Part shown: positions 49,580 through 58,874 of the stretch, piece after piece
Position numbering within the stretch: the first letter of the stretch is position 1
How the letters are laid out: each line of letters starts with the position of its first letter
Source of the DNA: Luteibacter sp. Sphag1AF
GTDB taxonomy: Bacteria > Pseudomonadota > Gammaproteobacteria > Xanthomonadales > Rhodanobacteraceae
Length of the DNA stretch: 64,000 nt
Direction of reading: 5' to 3'
NCBI RefSeq assembly: GCF_014192715.1
Contig: NZ_JACHYH010000001.1
Location: forward strand, 1,302,001 to 1,366,000
The notes under the pieces: model-generated
Told to the model about the DNA's origin: nothing
What the model saw: only the letters and a program-made list of their open reading frames with translations
Databases searched by the model: none
Position numbers and translations under genes: made by a program

Positions 49580-50469
49580 GATTGCGTCTCCAGAAACCGG
49601 GTTACCTCGTCGGCACGTGGCATACCGCCCTGCGCGCCCAGTCGCGACACGGCGATGGCAGCAGTGGCGCATGCCTTTCGCACTGCGGTGGGCAGTCCTT
49701 CGGACAGATGTACGGCCAGCGCGGCATTGAAAGTGTCGCCTGCGCCGGTGCTGTCCACGGCCTGTACCTTGAAGCCGGGTTGATGCACGGCTTCGCCGTT
49801 TTCGGTGAACCACGCACCTTCTTCGCCGCGCGTCAGCACCACCGGACACGGGGCGCGTCGCATCAGTTCGCGGAAGTCGGCATCCGGGTCAGCATTGAGC
49901 ACGGTCGCGAGTTCGTGCTGATTGGGCGTGAGGTAGCGGACCATCGACAGCCATTCGGGCGGCAGCCGCTGTGCGGGCGCCGGATTCAGAATGACAGGCA
50001 CGCCAGCGCGTTTGCCCAGACGAAGCGTTGCCTCCACCGCGTCCAGCGGCGTTTCCAGTTGCACGAGCACGACGTCGGCCTCGGCGAACAGAGCCGCGGC
50101 GGCATCCACCTGCGCCGGGGTCACGCGGGAGTTGGCAGCGGGGACCACAACAATCTGGTTTTCGCCACCAGCAACGGTAATGGACGCGGTGCCGCTGCCC
50201 TCATCACGGATGCGCGCAACGTGCGTGACGTCGATGCCTTCGCTCACCAGACCCTGATGGAGCTGGCTTCCGAATGCGTCATCACCCACTGCACCGACCA
50301 TGGCAACGTGCGCACCAAGACGCGCCGCAGCCACGGCCTGGTTGGCACCTTTGCCGCCGGGGATGGTGAGAAATCGGGTTCCGATCAGGGTTTCACCCGG
50401 GCCCGCGAAACGCGGCGCGAGAGTGACCAGATCCATGTTGATGCTGCCGACGACGACAATGCGCGCCAT
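49576..50469 (-). CDS. rbsK: Ribokinase
   Basis: A 297-residue PfkB-family sugar kinase that phosphorylates ribose at O5. It has the two PfkB signatures: GGKGANQAVAAARLG near the N-terminus and DSTGAGDTFNAALAV with the catalytic Asp. The ATG at 50469 has GGAG six bases upstream. It is the first gene of rbsKDACB; no LacI-type rbsR regulator is in the window, so the operon's repressor must be elsewhere. Confidence 0.95.
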   Translation of the reverse strand: MARIVVVGSINMDLVTLAPRFAGPGETLIGTRFLTIPGGKGANQAVAAARLGAHVAMVGAVGDDAFGSQLHQGLVSEGIDVTHVARIRDEGSGTASITVAGGENQIVVVPAANSRVTPAQVDAAAALFAEADVVLVQLETPLDAVEATLRLGKRAGVPVILNPAPAQRLPPEWLSMVRYLTPNQHELATVLNADPDADFRELMRRAPCPVVLTRGEEGAWFTENGEAVHQPGFKVQAVDSTGAGDTFNAALAVHLSEGLPTAVRKACATAAIAVSRLGAQGGMPRADEVTRFLETQS

Positions 50470-50594
50470 GTACTGCTCCAGACCAAAGGAAGGCATCCGT
50501 GCGGTACGTAGGGGAATCCGGACGGGACGCCCGATAGGATAAACCCTTCGCCGGGGCGTGGGCTTTTACCTGCCTGCTTTCCCCGTCCGGGATG

Positions 50595-50948
50595 TCAGTC
50601 GCGGGACAGGCCTTTGGCCTGCAATTGCGCAAGATATTCTGGCCACATCACGTCGTAGTTGCGGCCCAGTTCCAGCAAGGTGTCCCAGCCGAAAATACCG
50701 CTCGCATGCCCATCGTCAAAGCGCAGCAACACGCCGTAATGGCCCACGGGCTCAATGGCGGCGATGTTGACCGTGCGCTTGCCGCCCACCGTGACCTTCT
50801 GCCCCGGCCCATGGCCCTGCACCTCCGCGCTGGGCGAATTCACCCGCAGGTATTCGCACGGAAGGTGGAACCGTTCGCCGTTGTCGAATGACACTTCAAG
50901 CACGCGAGACTGCGCGTGCAGCAGGATATCGGTGGGATGCGGTTTCAC
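50595..50948 (-). CDS. DUF971 protein
   Basis: A 117-residue protein of the DUF971 family, which resembles the N-terminal domain of gamma-butyrobetaine hydroxylase. It opens with PTDILLHAQSRVLEVSFDNGERF and has LPCEYLRVNSPSAEVQGHG and GIFGWDTLLELG. Members are often found near hslUV, ubiquinone or iron-sulfur genes, and some act in iron-sulfur protein maturation. Its ATG overlaps the stop of the upstream small gene by four bases, so the two are co-translated. Confidence 0.9.
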   Translation of the reverse strand: MKPHPTDILLHAQSRVLEVSFDNGERFHLPCEYLRVNSPSAEVQGHGPGQKVTVGGKRTVNIAAIEPVGHYGVLLRFDDGHASGIFGWDTLLELGRNYDVMWPEYLAQLQAKGLSRD

Positions 50949-51196
50949 GGTCGGATCGAGGGGGCTCGTACGGGGTTGATGCGAAGGCTGGTGTCCGGCT
51001 CGGCGTTGCTGACGCCCGGCTGGGCGCGGATGGATGCCAGAGCATCATCGAAGGACACACCGGGGGCGGGTTCCACGAGGATGGATCGCGTATCGGACAT
51101 GTGCCCGACCCGGACGACGCCTGAGGCCTGCTCGGCCGCACGGGCTTCGGAGGAATCGGGGTCGACGTAGTAGATCACGATGATTCGCTTTGCCAT
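50945..51196 (-). CDS. Small protein resembling an inhibitor I9 / propeptide fold
   Basis: An 83-residue protein without a signal peptide. It reads MAKRIIVIYYVDPDSSEAR, then VEPAPGVSFDDALASIRAQP and GVSNAEPDTSLRI. The pattern strand, helix, strand, then helix ending in PGV-x-x-[V/A]EPD is that of subtilisin propeptides and I9 inhibitors (typically NVxxVEPD). It may fold as a small ferredoxin-like chaperone or inhibitor domain; no protease is adjacent. It overlaps DUF971 by an ATGA junction and is probably cytoplasmic. Confidence 0.7.
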   Translation of the reverse strand: MAKRIIVIYYVDPDSSEARAAEQASGVVRVGHMSDTRSILVEPAPGVSFDDALASIRAQPGVSNAEPDTSLRINPVRAPSIRP

Positions 51197-51251
51197 GGTC
51201 GTCCTTTGCCTGTCGCCGTGAGGCGCGAAAACGTCAGCACCATAAATAGCA

Positions 51252-51277
51252 GAACCCCCGCCGGGCGGCAGGGGTTC
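51252..51277 (-). terminator. Hairpin after the 206-residue gene
   Basis: GAACCCC-type arms with a GC-rich middle form a stem of about 10 bp; a weak T-poor tail follows on the minus strand. It lies between the stop at 51290 and the next start at 51196. Confidence 0.45.
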
Positions 51278-51289
51278 GGTTCACAAAGA

Positions 51290-51910
51290 TCAGTTGGCGT
51301 GGCCGACGCCACCACCCGCATCGCCCTGCTCAAGCGGCGGCGGATCGCCCGCGACCGCCAGCAGTGACTGCGCGTAGGCGTCTTCAAGGCTGACGGTGGA
51401 TACCTCATCCCACGAGAAGAACGACGGCTCGCGCAGCCATTCGGCGTCGGGGGTGATCTCCTGCATGTTGAAGCCGTCTTCTTCCACACTCACAAGGCGG
51501 CCGATGTAGCAGACCTCGGCTTCGTCCTCGCTGTCGACGTGAACGCCGATGACGGGAGCGTGCTTCGAGGCCGCTTCAACGACCTGCCCGATGTCGTCCA
51601 GCGGAAAGTCCGCCGGCGGCGTGGGCACGATGCCCTTCAGCGCCAGGGCTTTTTGCAGGAACTCCTGGTGCTTGTCAGGTACTTCCAGTTCGGAGATATC
51701 GCGGTGACGCATGATGTACATGCCGTCATAGCTGATGCCATCGCCGATGACCCAGAGCAGGAAGAACTCGCGGCCGACTCCGCCCACATAGCCGCAGAAG
51801 CTGCCGTGTTCGAGTTCGCCGCGCCACAGACGGATCAGCTGCTGCGTTTCCTGCGCTTCACGCAGGCTCGCACGCTGGCCGTTGGTTTTCAGTTGAATAA
51901 TCTTGCCCAT
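51290..51910 (-). CDS. Conserved hypothetical protein
   Basis: A 206-residue acidic cytoplasmic protein not recognised to family. It starts MGKIIQLKTNGQRASLREAQ (ATG at 51910; a TTG 9 bp earlier is also possible). Visible pieces are a REFFLLWVIGDGISYDGMYI strand pair, a run VIGVHVDSEDEAEVCYIGRL, and FFSWDEVSTVSLEDAY. The last two look like small beta domains that bind or sense something, but no catalytic motif is seen. It follows hslU by 39 bp on the same strand and may be in its operon. Confidence 0.75.
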   Translation of the reverse strand: MGKIIQLKTNGQRASLREAQETQQLIRLWRGELEHGSFCGYVGGVGREFFLLWVIGDGISYDGMYIMRHRDISELEVPDKHQEFLQKALALKGIVPTPPADFPLDDIGQVVEAASKHAPVIGVHVDSEDEAEVCYIGRLVSVEEDGFNMQEITPDAEWLREPSFFSWDEVSTVSLEDAYAQSLLAVAGDPPPLEQGDAGGGVGHAN

Positions 51911-51949
51911 ATACGTCAACAGTTTAGCAGGAGGGGGGCATGGTCATGT

Positions 51950-53287
51950 TTACAGGATGTAACGGCTGAGATCCTCGTCCTTGACCAGAGAAGCCAGGTT
52001 TTTGTCCACATATTCGGCGTCAATCGAATACTTTTCGCCGGACTTGTCCGCAGCTTCGAAGGAGATTTTCTCCAGGAGCCGCTCCATCACCGTATGCAGG
52101 CGTCGGGCGCCGATGTTCTCGGTGCGCTCGTTGACCTGGAAGGCCACCTCGGCCAGACGATCCACACCGCTATCGCTGAAGTCGATAACCACACCTTCCG
52201 TCTGAAGGAGCGCAACATACTGTTTCGTAAGCGCATTGTTCGGCTCGCGGAGGATGCGCTTGAAGTCGTCCACCGATAGCGCGGAGAGCTCCACGCGGAT
52301 CGGCAGGCGGCCCTGGAGCTCGGGAATCAGGTCCGAGGGCTTGGCCAGCGAGAACGCGCCCGAGGCGATGAACAGGATGTGATCCGTCTTGATGGCGCCG
52401 TACTTGGTGGAAACGGTGGAACCTTCCACCAGCGGCAGCAGGTCGCGCTGTACGCCCTCGCGGCTGACGCCCGCGCCACCCCATTCGGAACGCTGTGCCA
52501 CCTTGTCGATTTCGTCGATGAACACGATGCCGTTCTGCTCGGCGGCATCCACTGCGCGGCTGCGCAGTTCTTCATCGTTGACCAGCTTGCCCGCTTCTTC
52601 CTCCACCAGCAGCGGGCGGGCCGCACGGATGGTGAGGCGGCGCTTCTGGGTCTTGGAGCCCCCGAGGTTCTGGAACATCTTGCCCAGCTGCTGGCTCATT
52701 TCCTCCATGCCGGGCGGCGTCATGATTTCCACGCCCACGTTGGCGGCGAAATCGAGCTCAATTTCGCGGTCGTCCAGCGCGCCTTCGCGCAGCTGCTTGC
52801 GCAGCTTCTGGCGCGTGTCGCTTTCGATGGCCGGTGCGGTGCTGGCGCTGTCGTCCCAGCCCGATGCCTGACGACGCGGAAGCAGTGCGTCAAGCAGACG
52901 ATCTTCGGCGGCATCTTCGGCCTGGCTTTGCACGCGGGCTTTAGCCTGATCGCGTACCAGCTTGTACGACACGTCAGCGAGGTCGCGGATGATGGACTCC
53001 ACGTCCTTGCCCACGTAGCCCACTTCCGTGAACTTGGTGGCCTCCACCTTCACGAACGGCGCATTGGCCAGCGTGGCCAGACGACGCGCGATTTCGGTCT
53101 TGCCGACGCCCGTGGGGCCAATCATGAGGATGTTCTTGGGCGTGACTTCGTCGCGCATGGTCGGGTCCAGTTGCATCCGGCGCCAACGGTTGCGCAGCGC
53201 GATGGCAACGGCGCGCTTGGCGTCGTTCTGGCCGATGATGAAACGGTCGAGTTCGTTGACGATCTCGCGGGGGGTCAGTTCTGACAT
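51950..53287 (-). CDS. hslU: ATP-dependent protease ATPase HslU
   Basis: A 445-residue AAA+ unfoldase that feeds substrates to HslV. Walker A is GPTGVGKTE, the GYVG pore loop is in [10 protein letters not shown], Walker B is [10 protein letters not shown], and the C-terminal tail DEDLSRYIL inserts into HslV pockets. It begins 50 bp after hslV, giving the usual hslVU order. It acts in the cytoplasm on misfolded and regulatory proteins. Confidence 0.98.
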   Translation of the reverse strand: MSELTPREIVNELDRFIIGQNDAKRAVAIALRNRWRRMQLDPTMRDEVTPKNILMIGPTGVGKTEIARRLATLANAPFVKVEATKFTEVGYVGKDVESIIRDLADVSYKLVRDQAKARVQSQAEDAAEDRLLDALLPRRQASGWDDSASTAPAIESDTRQKLRKQLREGALDDREIELDFAANVGVEIMTPPGMEEMSQQLGKMFQNLGGSKTQKRRLTIRAARPLLVEEEAGKLVNDEELRSRAVDAAEQNGIVFIDEIDKVAQRSEWGGAGVSREGVQRDLLPLVEGSTVSTKYGAIKTDHILFIASGAFSLAKPSDLIPELQGRLPIRVELSALSVDDFKRILREPNNALTKQYVALLQTEGVVIDFSDSGVDRLAEVAFQVNERTENIGARRLHTVMERLLEKISFEAADKSGEKYSIDAEYVDKNLASLVKDEDLSRYIL

Positions 53288-53337
53288 GGCAGGACTCTCG
53301 TGGCGACAGGGGGATCGGAGGCTGGCGCTTCAAGCGC

Positions 53338-53871
53338 TCAGAGCACTTCGATCGACACGTTGTGATTGGTGTAAATGCAGATATCGCCAGCGATCTTGAG
53401 GGCTTTTTCCACGATCGTGCGCGCATCGAGTTCCGTATTTTCCATCAGCGCGAGCGCCGCCGACTGGGCGTACGGGCCGCCTGAGCCGATGGCGATCAGG
53501 CCATGTTCCGGCTCCAGCACGTCGCCATTACCCGAAATCAGCAGCGAGGCTTCCTTGTCGGCCACCGCCAGCATGGCTTCCAGGCGGCCCAGGCGCCGGT
53601 CGGTGCGCCATTCCTTGGCCATCTCCACGGCGGCGCGGGTGAGGTTGCCGCTGTGCTTGATCAGCTTCTCGTCAAACAGCTCGAAAAGGGTGAACGCGTC
53701 GGCCGTGGCGCCGGCGAAGCCCGCCAGCACGTCGCCCTTGCCCAGACGTCGCACTTTGCGCGCGTTGGACTTCATGACGGTGTTTCCGAGCGTCACCTGA
53801 CCGTCGCTTCCGATGACGACCTGTCCGTTGCGGCGGACGCAGCAGATGGTCGTTGCGTGCATCGATTCCAT
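53338..53871 (-). CDS. hslV: ATP-dependent protease subunit HslV
   Basis: A 177-residue Thr protease. The start at 53871 gives [16 protein letters not shown]; autoprocessing would expose Thr7, the nucleophile. A propeptide of a few residues rather than a single Met is known in Xanthomonas-type Hsl[12 protein letters not shown]-like and [27 protein letters not shown] segments are conserved (the first reads SDGQVTLGN). The longer frame to 54165 runs over xerC in another frame and is rejected. Confidence 0.96.
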   Translation of the reverse strand: MESMHATTICCVRRNGQVVIGSDGQVTLGNTVMKSNARKVRRLGKGDVLAGFAGATADAFTLFELFDEKLIKHSGNLTRAAVEMAKEWRTDRRLGRLEAMLAVADKEASLLISGNGDVLEPEHGLIAIGSGGPYAQSAALALMENTELDARTIVEKALKIAGDICIYTNHNVSIEVL

Positions 53872-53965
53872 ATCGGGAGAAATCCGTTGTGGGGAGAACG
53901 CACGATGTGGGGATGGTCGGCGGACAGACCAAGAGTGTGCTTGACGGGGCCTGTCGCGAGTCGCG

Positions 53966-54853
53966 TCAGGTTTTGCGACGCGCCCGTGGGTGCGCGCCGT
54001 CATACACCTTGGCCAGATGCTGGAAATCCAGGTGCGTATAGATCTGCGTGGTGGCGATATCGGCATGGCCCAGCAGTTCCTGCACGGCGCGAAGATCGCC
54101 GGAGGACTCCAGCATGTGGCTGGCAAACGTATGTCGCAGCAGGTGCGGATGAATGCGTTTGGCAATGCCCTGCGCCAGTGCGAGGTGCTTCATGCGCACC
54201 TGCACGGCGCGCGGACTGATGGGTGCCCCGCCCCTGCCCTTGAACACGGGAGCTTCGAGGTTTGCGCCACCCAGTGCGGCCAATGCCCGCAGGGCTTCGA
54301 CGGCGAAGCGTCCCACGGGAAGGATGCGCATCTTGTTGCCCTTGCCCAGTACCCGTACCTGGCCGTCGGCCAGATCCAGATCGCCCCAGCGCAGTCCCAC
54401 TAGCTCAGACAGGCGAAGACCACTGGAATAGAACAGCTCGAGCATGGCCCGGTCACGCGGAGCCAGCGATCCGCCCACATCGGTTTCGACCAGCTCCTTG
54501 GCCTCATCTGCGTCCAGCACCTCCGGCAACTTGCGGCGAACCTTCGGGCCGCGCACGCCGGCAGCCGGATCATGTGCGAGGTGCCCTTCCCGGGTCAGGT
54601 AGCGAAACAGCGAGCGGCAGGCCGACAGCAGGCGCTGAATGCTGTTGGGCGCCAGGCCGCCACGGTGCTCGCGGGCAATCATGCCGCGCAGGCGGTCAGG
54701 GGCCAGACCATCGAAGCTGGCAAGCCCCTCGGCTTCCATGAAGCGGACGAGCTTTTCCAGGTCGCGCCGATACGCCGACAGCGTGTGCGCTGACGGCGCA
54801 CGTTCCGCCGCGTAATGGCGGAGAAACGCTTCCAGCGCCTCGCGCGGACTCAC
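53966..54853 (-). CDS. xerC: Tyrosine recombinase XerC
   Basis: A 295-residue site-specific recombinase that with XerD resolves chromosome dimers at dif. The catalytic set is visible: Arg in [16 protein letters not shown], a Lys in GKGNKMR, H-x-x-R in [11 protein letters not shown], His/Trp position in GHADIATTQ, and nucleophile Tyr in IYTH. It overlaps the DUF484 gene by four bases (ATGA), the usual arrangement near dapF in gammaproteobacteria. Confidence 0.96.
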   Translation of the reverse strand: MSPREALEAFLRHYAAERAPSAHTLSAYRRDLEKLVRFMEAEGLASFDGLAPDRLRGMIAREHRGGLAPNSIQRLLSACRSLFRYLTREGHLAHDPAAGVRGPKVRRKLPEVLDADEAKELVETDVGGSLAPRDRAMLELFYSSGLRLSELVGLRWGDLDLADGQVRVLGKGNKMRILPVGRFAVEALRALAALGGANLEAPVFKGRGGAPISPRAVQVRMKHLALAQGIAKRIHPHLLRHTFASHMLESSGDLRAVQELLGHADIATTQIYTHLDFQHLAKVYDGAHPRARRKT

Positions 54854-55539
54854 GCCACCTTCCGCGCCCGTTCGATGGCCGAACCGACGGTGGTGGAAAT
54901 CATCTTGAGGAACAGCGTGCCCATACCCGGCTGGAACCGATCCGGGTCAGCACTGCCGATGGCCAGCATGGCGTCATCCCCGATACGCATGAGGGCTGCG
55001 GAGCGCACGTCGTCCGCCTCGGCGCCAAACAGGCGCTGCAACTTCGGCTGAGCCAGACGACCCGCCATGGAGTCGTTCTGGGCGAGGAAGCTCTCGAACT
55101 CCGGCAGCCCAGCGATCCCGCGCGGCTCGCGCAACAGCCAGGTTTCATCGGGCAAGCCGTGCATATCTCCGTAGAACAGGACGCGAACGCGCTCCGAATG
55201 GAAGTCATCAGCCAGGCGGGCGACCACGCGCCGGACGGTGTCTTCCACACTGTCTGCCTGCAACAGGGCAAGCATGAGGGAGTGCACCCGCTGCATCAGC
55301 CGTTCGTTGTCGCCGGCGATGTCGGCCAGTTCGGCGAGCCGGGTTTCCAGTGCGGCGTTCTTCTCGCGAAGCGTCTGCAACTGATAGACCGACAGCGATG
55401 CGGCGGAGCCGTTGGAGCGTGGCATGACCAGTTCGTTGGCCAGATCCGGATAGTCGGCGAGAAAATCCGGATGACGCCTGAGCCAGGACGCCACGATGGC
55501 AGGCTTCAGGTCGCCGTCGAGCGCGGTGTCAGTGGTCAT
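54850..55539 (-). CDS. DUF484 family protein
   Basis: A 229-residue GAF-like protein found between dapF and xerC in many gammaproteobacteria. It opens with VASWLRRHPDFLADYPDLAN, then a coiled coil (LQTLREKNAALETRLAEL), then a GAF-like domain with LMRIGDDAMLAIGSADPDRF. The ATG at 55539 has AGGA eight bases upstream; the GTG at 55545 is too close to it. The ligand and role are unknown. Confidence 0.92.
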   Translation of the reverse strand: MTTDTALDGDLKPAIVASWLRRHPDFLADYPDLANELVMPRSNGSAASLSVYQLQTLREKNAALETRLAELADIAGDNERLMQRVHSLMLALLQADSVEDTVRRVVARLADDFHSERVRVLFYGDMHGLPDETWLLREPRGIAGLPEFESFLAQNDSMAGRLAQPKLQRLFGAEADDVRSAALMRIGDDAMLAIGSADPDRFQPGMGTLFLKMISTTVGSAIERARKVA

Positions 55540-55593
55540 GGTCACATCCTGATGCAGACAAAAGTTAAGGAAAACAACCGGCTGACGGCGCAG

Positions 55594-56427
55594 TCAGGGA
55601 CGGATTTCGCCCTCGAACACGAACGCCGCAGGCCCGGTCATCCACAGTGTATGTCCGGGACCATGCCATTCGATGGTCAGCACGCCGCCCGGCAGCGCGA
55701 CGTCCACCACCGCATCCACGAGACCCCTGCGCTGTAACACGGCGGCAGCGGCGCAGGCGCCGGTACCGCAGGCCCGCGTCCAGCCACTGCCCCGCTCGTG
55801 CACGCGAAGGTCGATGCGGCGGCGGTCCACGCGATGGGCAAAGCCTGTGTTCACGCCGCGAGCGAAGCGGGGATGGCCAGTAATGGCCGGACCCAGGGCC
55901 TCAAGATGCGGGTCACGCAGGTCGCTGACTTCCAGCACGGCATGGGGGTTGCCCATGGACACCGCGCCGATGGTGACCGGCTGGCCATCTATATCGAGCA
56001 TGTAGGAGCCGGCTTCCTGCGGAGCATCAAACGGCAGGTGCTCCGGGTTGAACTCCGGCTCACCCATGTCGACCATTACCTGATCGGCTGCCAGCACCCG
56101 GACGGTGACCGGCCCCGAAGGGCTTTCCAGTCTGACGTCCGTATTGCGGGCGATAACGCCTTCGCGATACAGCCAGGCGGCCACACAGCGAACGCCATTG
56201 CCGCACTGCCCCGAGGGCGAGCCGTCGGCATTCCAGATGCCGTAGTACCAGTCGCAGGATGGGTCGCGGGCAGGCTCGATGCTCAGCAACTGGTCAAAGC
56301 CGATTCCCGTGTGGCGATCCGCCAGAGCAGCAATGCGGGCGGCGCTGGGCGTCTTTGCGTCTTCGCGCCAATCGACCACCACGAAGTCGTTGCCGATCCC
56401 GTGCATCTTGGTAAAGCGGATGCTCAC
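55594..56427 (-). CDS. dapF: Diaminopimelate epimerase
   Basis: A 277-residue enzyme that converts LL- to meso-diaminopimelate for lysine and peptidoglycan. Both catalytic cysteines are seen, in GQCGNGVRC and in ACGTGACA. MHGIGNDFVVVD is the family opening. It lies 7 bp after lptM and 54 bp before the DUF484 gene. Confidence 0.97.
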   Translation of the reverse strand: MSIRFTKMHGIGNDFVVVDWREDAKTPSAARIAALADRHTGIGFDQLLSIEPARDPSCDWYYGIWNADGSPSGQCGNGVRCVAAWLYREGVIARNTDVRLESPSGPVTVRVLAADQVMVDMGEPEFNPEHLPFDAPQEAGSYMLDIDGQPVTIGAVSMGNPHAVLEVSDLRDPHLEALGPAITGHPRFARGVNTGFAHRVDRRRIDLRVHERGSGWTRACGTGACAAAAVLQRRGLVDAVVDVALPGGVLTIEWHGPGHTLWMTGPAAFVFEGEIRP

Positions 56428-56434
56428 GGCCGGC

Positions 56435-56638
56435 TTACTGCACGTTGTGATTGTTGAACGGCGACAGCGGCGCGGTGGTGCTGGCCGCAGGCGCTGCGAT
56501 GGTCGTGGGCTTCACCGTGGTGGCGGCGCCGGGCGCGGCAGGCTTGGGCGGTGCCGGAACCAGCGGTCCCTTGTTGCCACAACCGGCAAGCGTCAGCGTG
56601 ACGATCAGCAACGCGAAAAGCGGAATCGTTCGGAGCAT
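56435..56638 (-). CDS. lptM: LptM (YifL) lipoprotein
   Basis: A 67-residue lipoprotein: signal MLRTIPLFALLIVTLTLAGC with Cys20 lipidated, then GNKGPLVPAPPKP, close to the CG-x-KGPL motif of LptM, and a Pro/Ala/Thr-rich tail. LptM helps the LPS transport barrel LptD fold with LptE. Position directly before dapF is conserved from E. coli. Confidence 0.9.
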   Translation of the reverse strand: MLRTIPLFALLIVTLTLAGCGNKGPLVPAPPKPAAPGAATTVKPTTIAAPAASTTAPLSPFNNHNVQ

Positions 56639-56673
56639 GGCTCGAATCCTCTGAGTACGCCCCGGAGTATGGC

Positions 56674-57147
56674 CTAGGCGAGACGCTTTTCGAAACGGAT
56701 GGCGTCTGCTCCATCTGCGTAATAGCCCGGATAGCTGCCGATTCGTGTGTAGCCCAGGCGCTCGTACAGGCGGATGGCCACAGCGTTGTCGGTACGCACC
56801 TCAAGACGGAGGGCATTGCAGCGACGGGACCGCGCGAGGTCTTCTGCTGCCTCAACGAGCGCGGAGCCGACACCTTTGCCCTGCGCTTCCGGCTTGGTGG
56901 CAATTGAATACAGCCGGGCGACCTGCGTGCCGCGACGGAAAAACACGACCGCGGTGCCCAGGAAGCGGCGATGGTTGGCTGTGGCGATAAGTACCTGCGC
57001 GGAATCGCTGTCCAGATGACGGCGATATTGGGCGCGACTCAGGCGGTCGTGCGCGAAGGAGCTTTCTTCCAGCGCGACAAGATCATCGAGATCGCTCACT
57101 TCGGCGCGACGAACTCGCACCGGCGCGGTGACCGGGGGTGGACGCAT
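56674..57147 (-). CDS. GNAT N-acetyltransferase (RimI-like)
   Basis: A 157-residue acetyltransferase. The acetyl-CoA loop is QGKGVGSALVEAA, preceded by the strand LYSIATKPEA, and the C-terminal part AVAIRLYERLGYTRIGSYPGYY is typical of RimI relatives that acetylate protein N-termini. The ATG at 57147 has GGAG nine bases upstream; a TTG at 57156 lacks one. It is divergent from the RimK-type gene. RimI itself is usually near tsaB, so the substrate is not certain. Confidence 0.85.
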   Translation of the reverse strand: MRPPPVTAPVRVRRAEVSDLDDLVALEESSFAHDRLSRAQYRRHLDSDSAQVLIATANHRRFLGTAVVFFRRGTQVARLYSIATKPEAQGKGVGSALVEAAEDLARSRRCNALRLEVRTDNAVAIRLYERLGYTRIGSYPGYYADGADAIRFEKRLA

Positions 57148-57379
57148 GCGGATCAACTCCGGCGCGATGTGGGGCGGCGACGAGCCGGGGATCGTAGTGA
57201 CACGCGCGGACTCTAGCCCTCACGACTCATGGTTACAACGTCTCTTGCCGAATTTTGTTTACGCGCCCTTCAGCGCACGGCCTTGTGGTTGCCTGATGCC
57301 GACGCCACACTGCATGAGTGGCGAAACGCGGGTCCATGACGGACCTCAGACGTGATTCGCCTGCACCCATTGAGGTCAC

Positions 57380-58864
57380 ATGAGTCGGCTCGTCATCGTC
57401 GTGGAGAAGGCCTCGGATTGGGGCTCCTACTATCCCTCCACCGACGTAGTTACAGCGATGGACTACCTCCGCGAGCCCGTCAGCGGTGACGACGAGCGCA
57501 CGCACGTCATCAACCTGTGCCGGAGCTACAAGTATCTGGGCACGGGCTATTACGTGTCCCTGCTGGCCGAAGCACGTGGTCATCGGGTGATCCCTTCAGT
57601 GCGCAGCGTGAACGACCTGCGCCGTCGCTCGCTGTACGGCCTGGACATCGAAGACCTCAACCAGAAGTTGGCGAACTTCCTTCCTGCAGGCGGCCGCGAC
57701 ACCACCGACTTCGGGGTGCTGGTGTACTTCGGTGAAACCGCCTACCCCGACCTGCAAGATCTTGCGAGGCAGGTGTTTGAAACGTTCCCCTGCCCACTCA
57801 TGCGCATCGAGTTCGAGCGCGACCGCGTGTGGCAAGTGTCGGCCATCAAGCCGGTGGGACTGCACACGCTGGACGACGCGCAGGAAGATGCCTTTGCCCA
57901 GGCGCTGGACAAGTTCTCCAAGAAGCTGTGGCGCAAGCCGCGCATGCGTCGCCGGTTCCGCTACGACATCGCCATGCTGGTTGACCCCAACGAAGCGATG
58001 CCGCCGTCGAACCGCAAGGCGTTGAAGCATTTCATTGAGGCCGGCAAGCATCTGGGCATCGAAGTCGATCCCATCGGCAAGAACGATTACCAGCGTCTTG
58101 CCGAATACGATGGCCTGTTCATTCGCGAAACCACCGCCAGCAACAACCACACCTACCGTTTCGCGCATCGCGCCGAAAAGGAAGGCATGGTGGTGATGGA
58201 CGATCCGACGTCCATCCTGCGCTGCACGAACAAAATCTTCCTCAATGATCTGATGGTGTCGCGCAAGCTCGCCACGCCGCTGACCGAGATTTTGTACAAG
58301 GATGATCCCAGGCGCGTGCGCGATCTTCCCGAACGCTTGGGCTTGCCCATCGTGTTGAAGATTCCGGACGGCTCGTTCTCTCGCGGCGTCGTCAAGGTGG
58401 AAACGCAGGAGGCGCTGGAGAAGGCCGCCGCCGAACTCTTCGGGCACAGCGCGCTGTTGATTGCGCAGGAATATCTGTACACCGAATTCGACTGGCGCAT
58501 CGGCGTGCTGAATCACGAAGCGCTTTACGCATGCCAGTACTTCATGTCGCGTGGCCACTGGCAAATTTACAACCATGGCGCCAAAGGCACTGCCAAGTCG
58601 GGCGGCTTCCGCACGGTGCCCGTGCGCGAGGCGCCCAGCGAAGTGGTGAAGCTGGCGCTCAAGGCCACGCAGCACATCGGCGACGGCATCTACGGCGTTG
58701 ACCTGAAGCAGGTCGGTGACCGTCCGGTGGTCATCGAGGTCAATGACAACCCGTCCATCGACGCGGGCGTTGAAGATGCCTACCTGGGCGAAGATCTCTA
58801 CCTCCGCATCATGCAGGAGTTCCTCCGCCGGCTTGAACTGAAGCGGCTTGGCATCGGCAAGTGA
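57380..58864 (+). CDS. RimK-family ATP-grasp ligase with RLAN N-domain
   Basis: A 494-residue protein. The N-terminal ~200 residues match the RimK-like ATP-grasp N-terminal (RLAN) domain (RLVIVVEKASDWGSYYPSTDV). An ATP-grasp domain follows with FIRETTASNNHTYRFAHRAE, LGLPIVLKIPDGSFSRGVVK, and the metal-binding end VIEVNDNPSIDAGVED. Such enzymes form amide bonds between a carboxylate and an amine. GAGGT precedes the ATG. The substrate is unknown; the divergent GNAT gene may modify the same molecule, which is speculative. Confidence 0.88.
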   Translation: MSRLVIVVEKASDWGSYYPSTDVVTAMDYLREPVSGDDERTHVINLCRSYKYLGTGYYVSLLAEARGHRVIPSVRSVNDLRRRSLYGLDIEDLNQKLANFLPAGGRDTTDFGVLVYFGETAYPDLQDLARQVFETFPCPLMRIEFERDRVWQVSAIKPVGLHTLDDAQEDAFAQALDKFSKKLWRKPRMRRRFRYDIAMLVDPNEAMPPSNRKALKHFIEAGKHLGIEVDPIGKNDYQRLAEYDGLFIRETTASNNHTYRFAHRAEKEGMVVMDDPTSILRCTNKIFLNDLMVSRKLATPLTEILYKDDPRRVRDLPERLGLPIVLKIPDGSFSRGVVKVETQEALEKAAAELFGHSALLIAQEYLYTEFDWRIGVLNHEALYACQYFMSRGHWQIYNHGAKGTAKSGGFRTVPVREAPSEVVKLALKATQHIGDGIYGVDLKQVGDRPVVIEVNDNPSIDAGVEDAYLGEDLYLRIMQEFLRRLELKRLGIGK

Positions 58865-58874
58865 TGGCCGGGCC

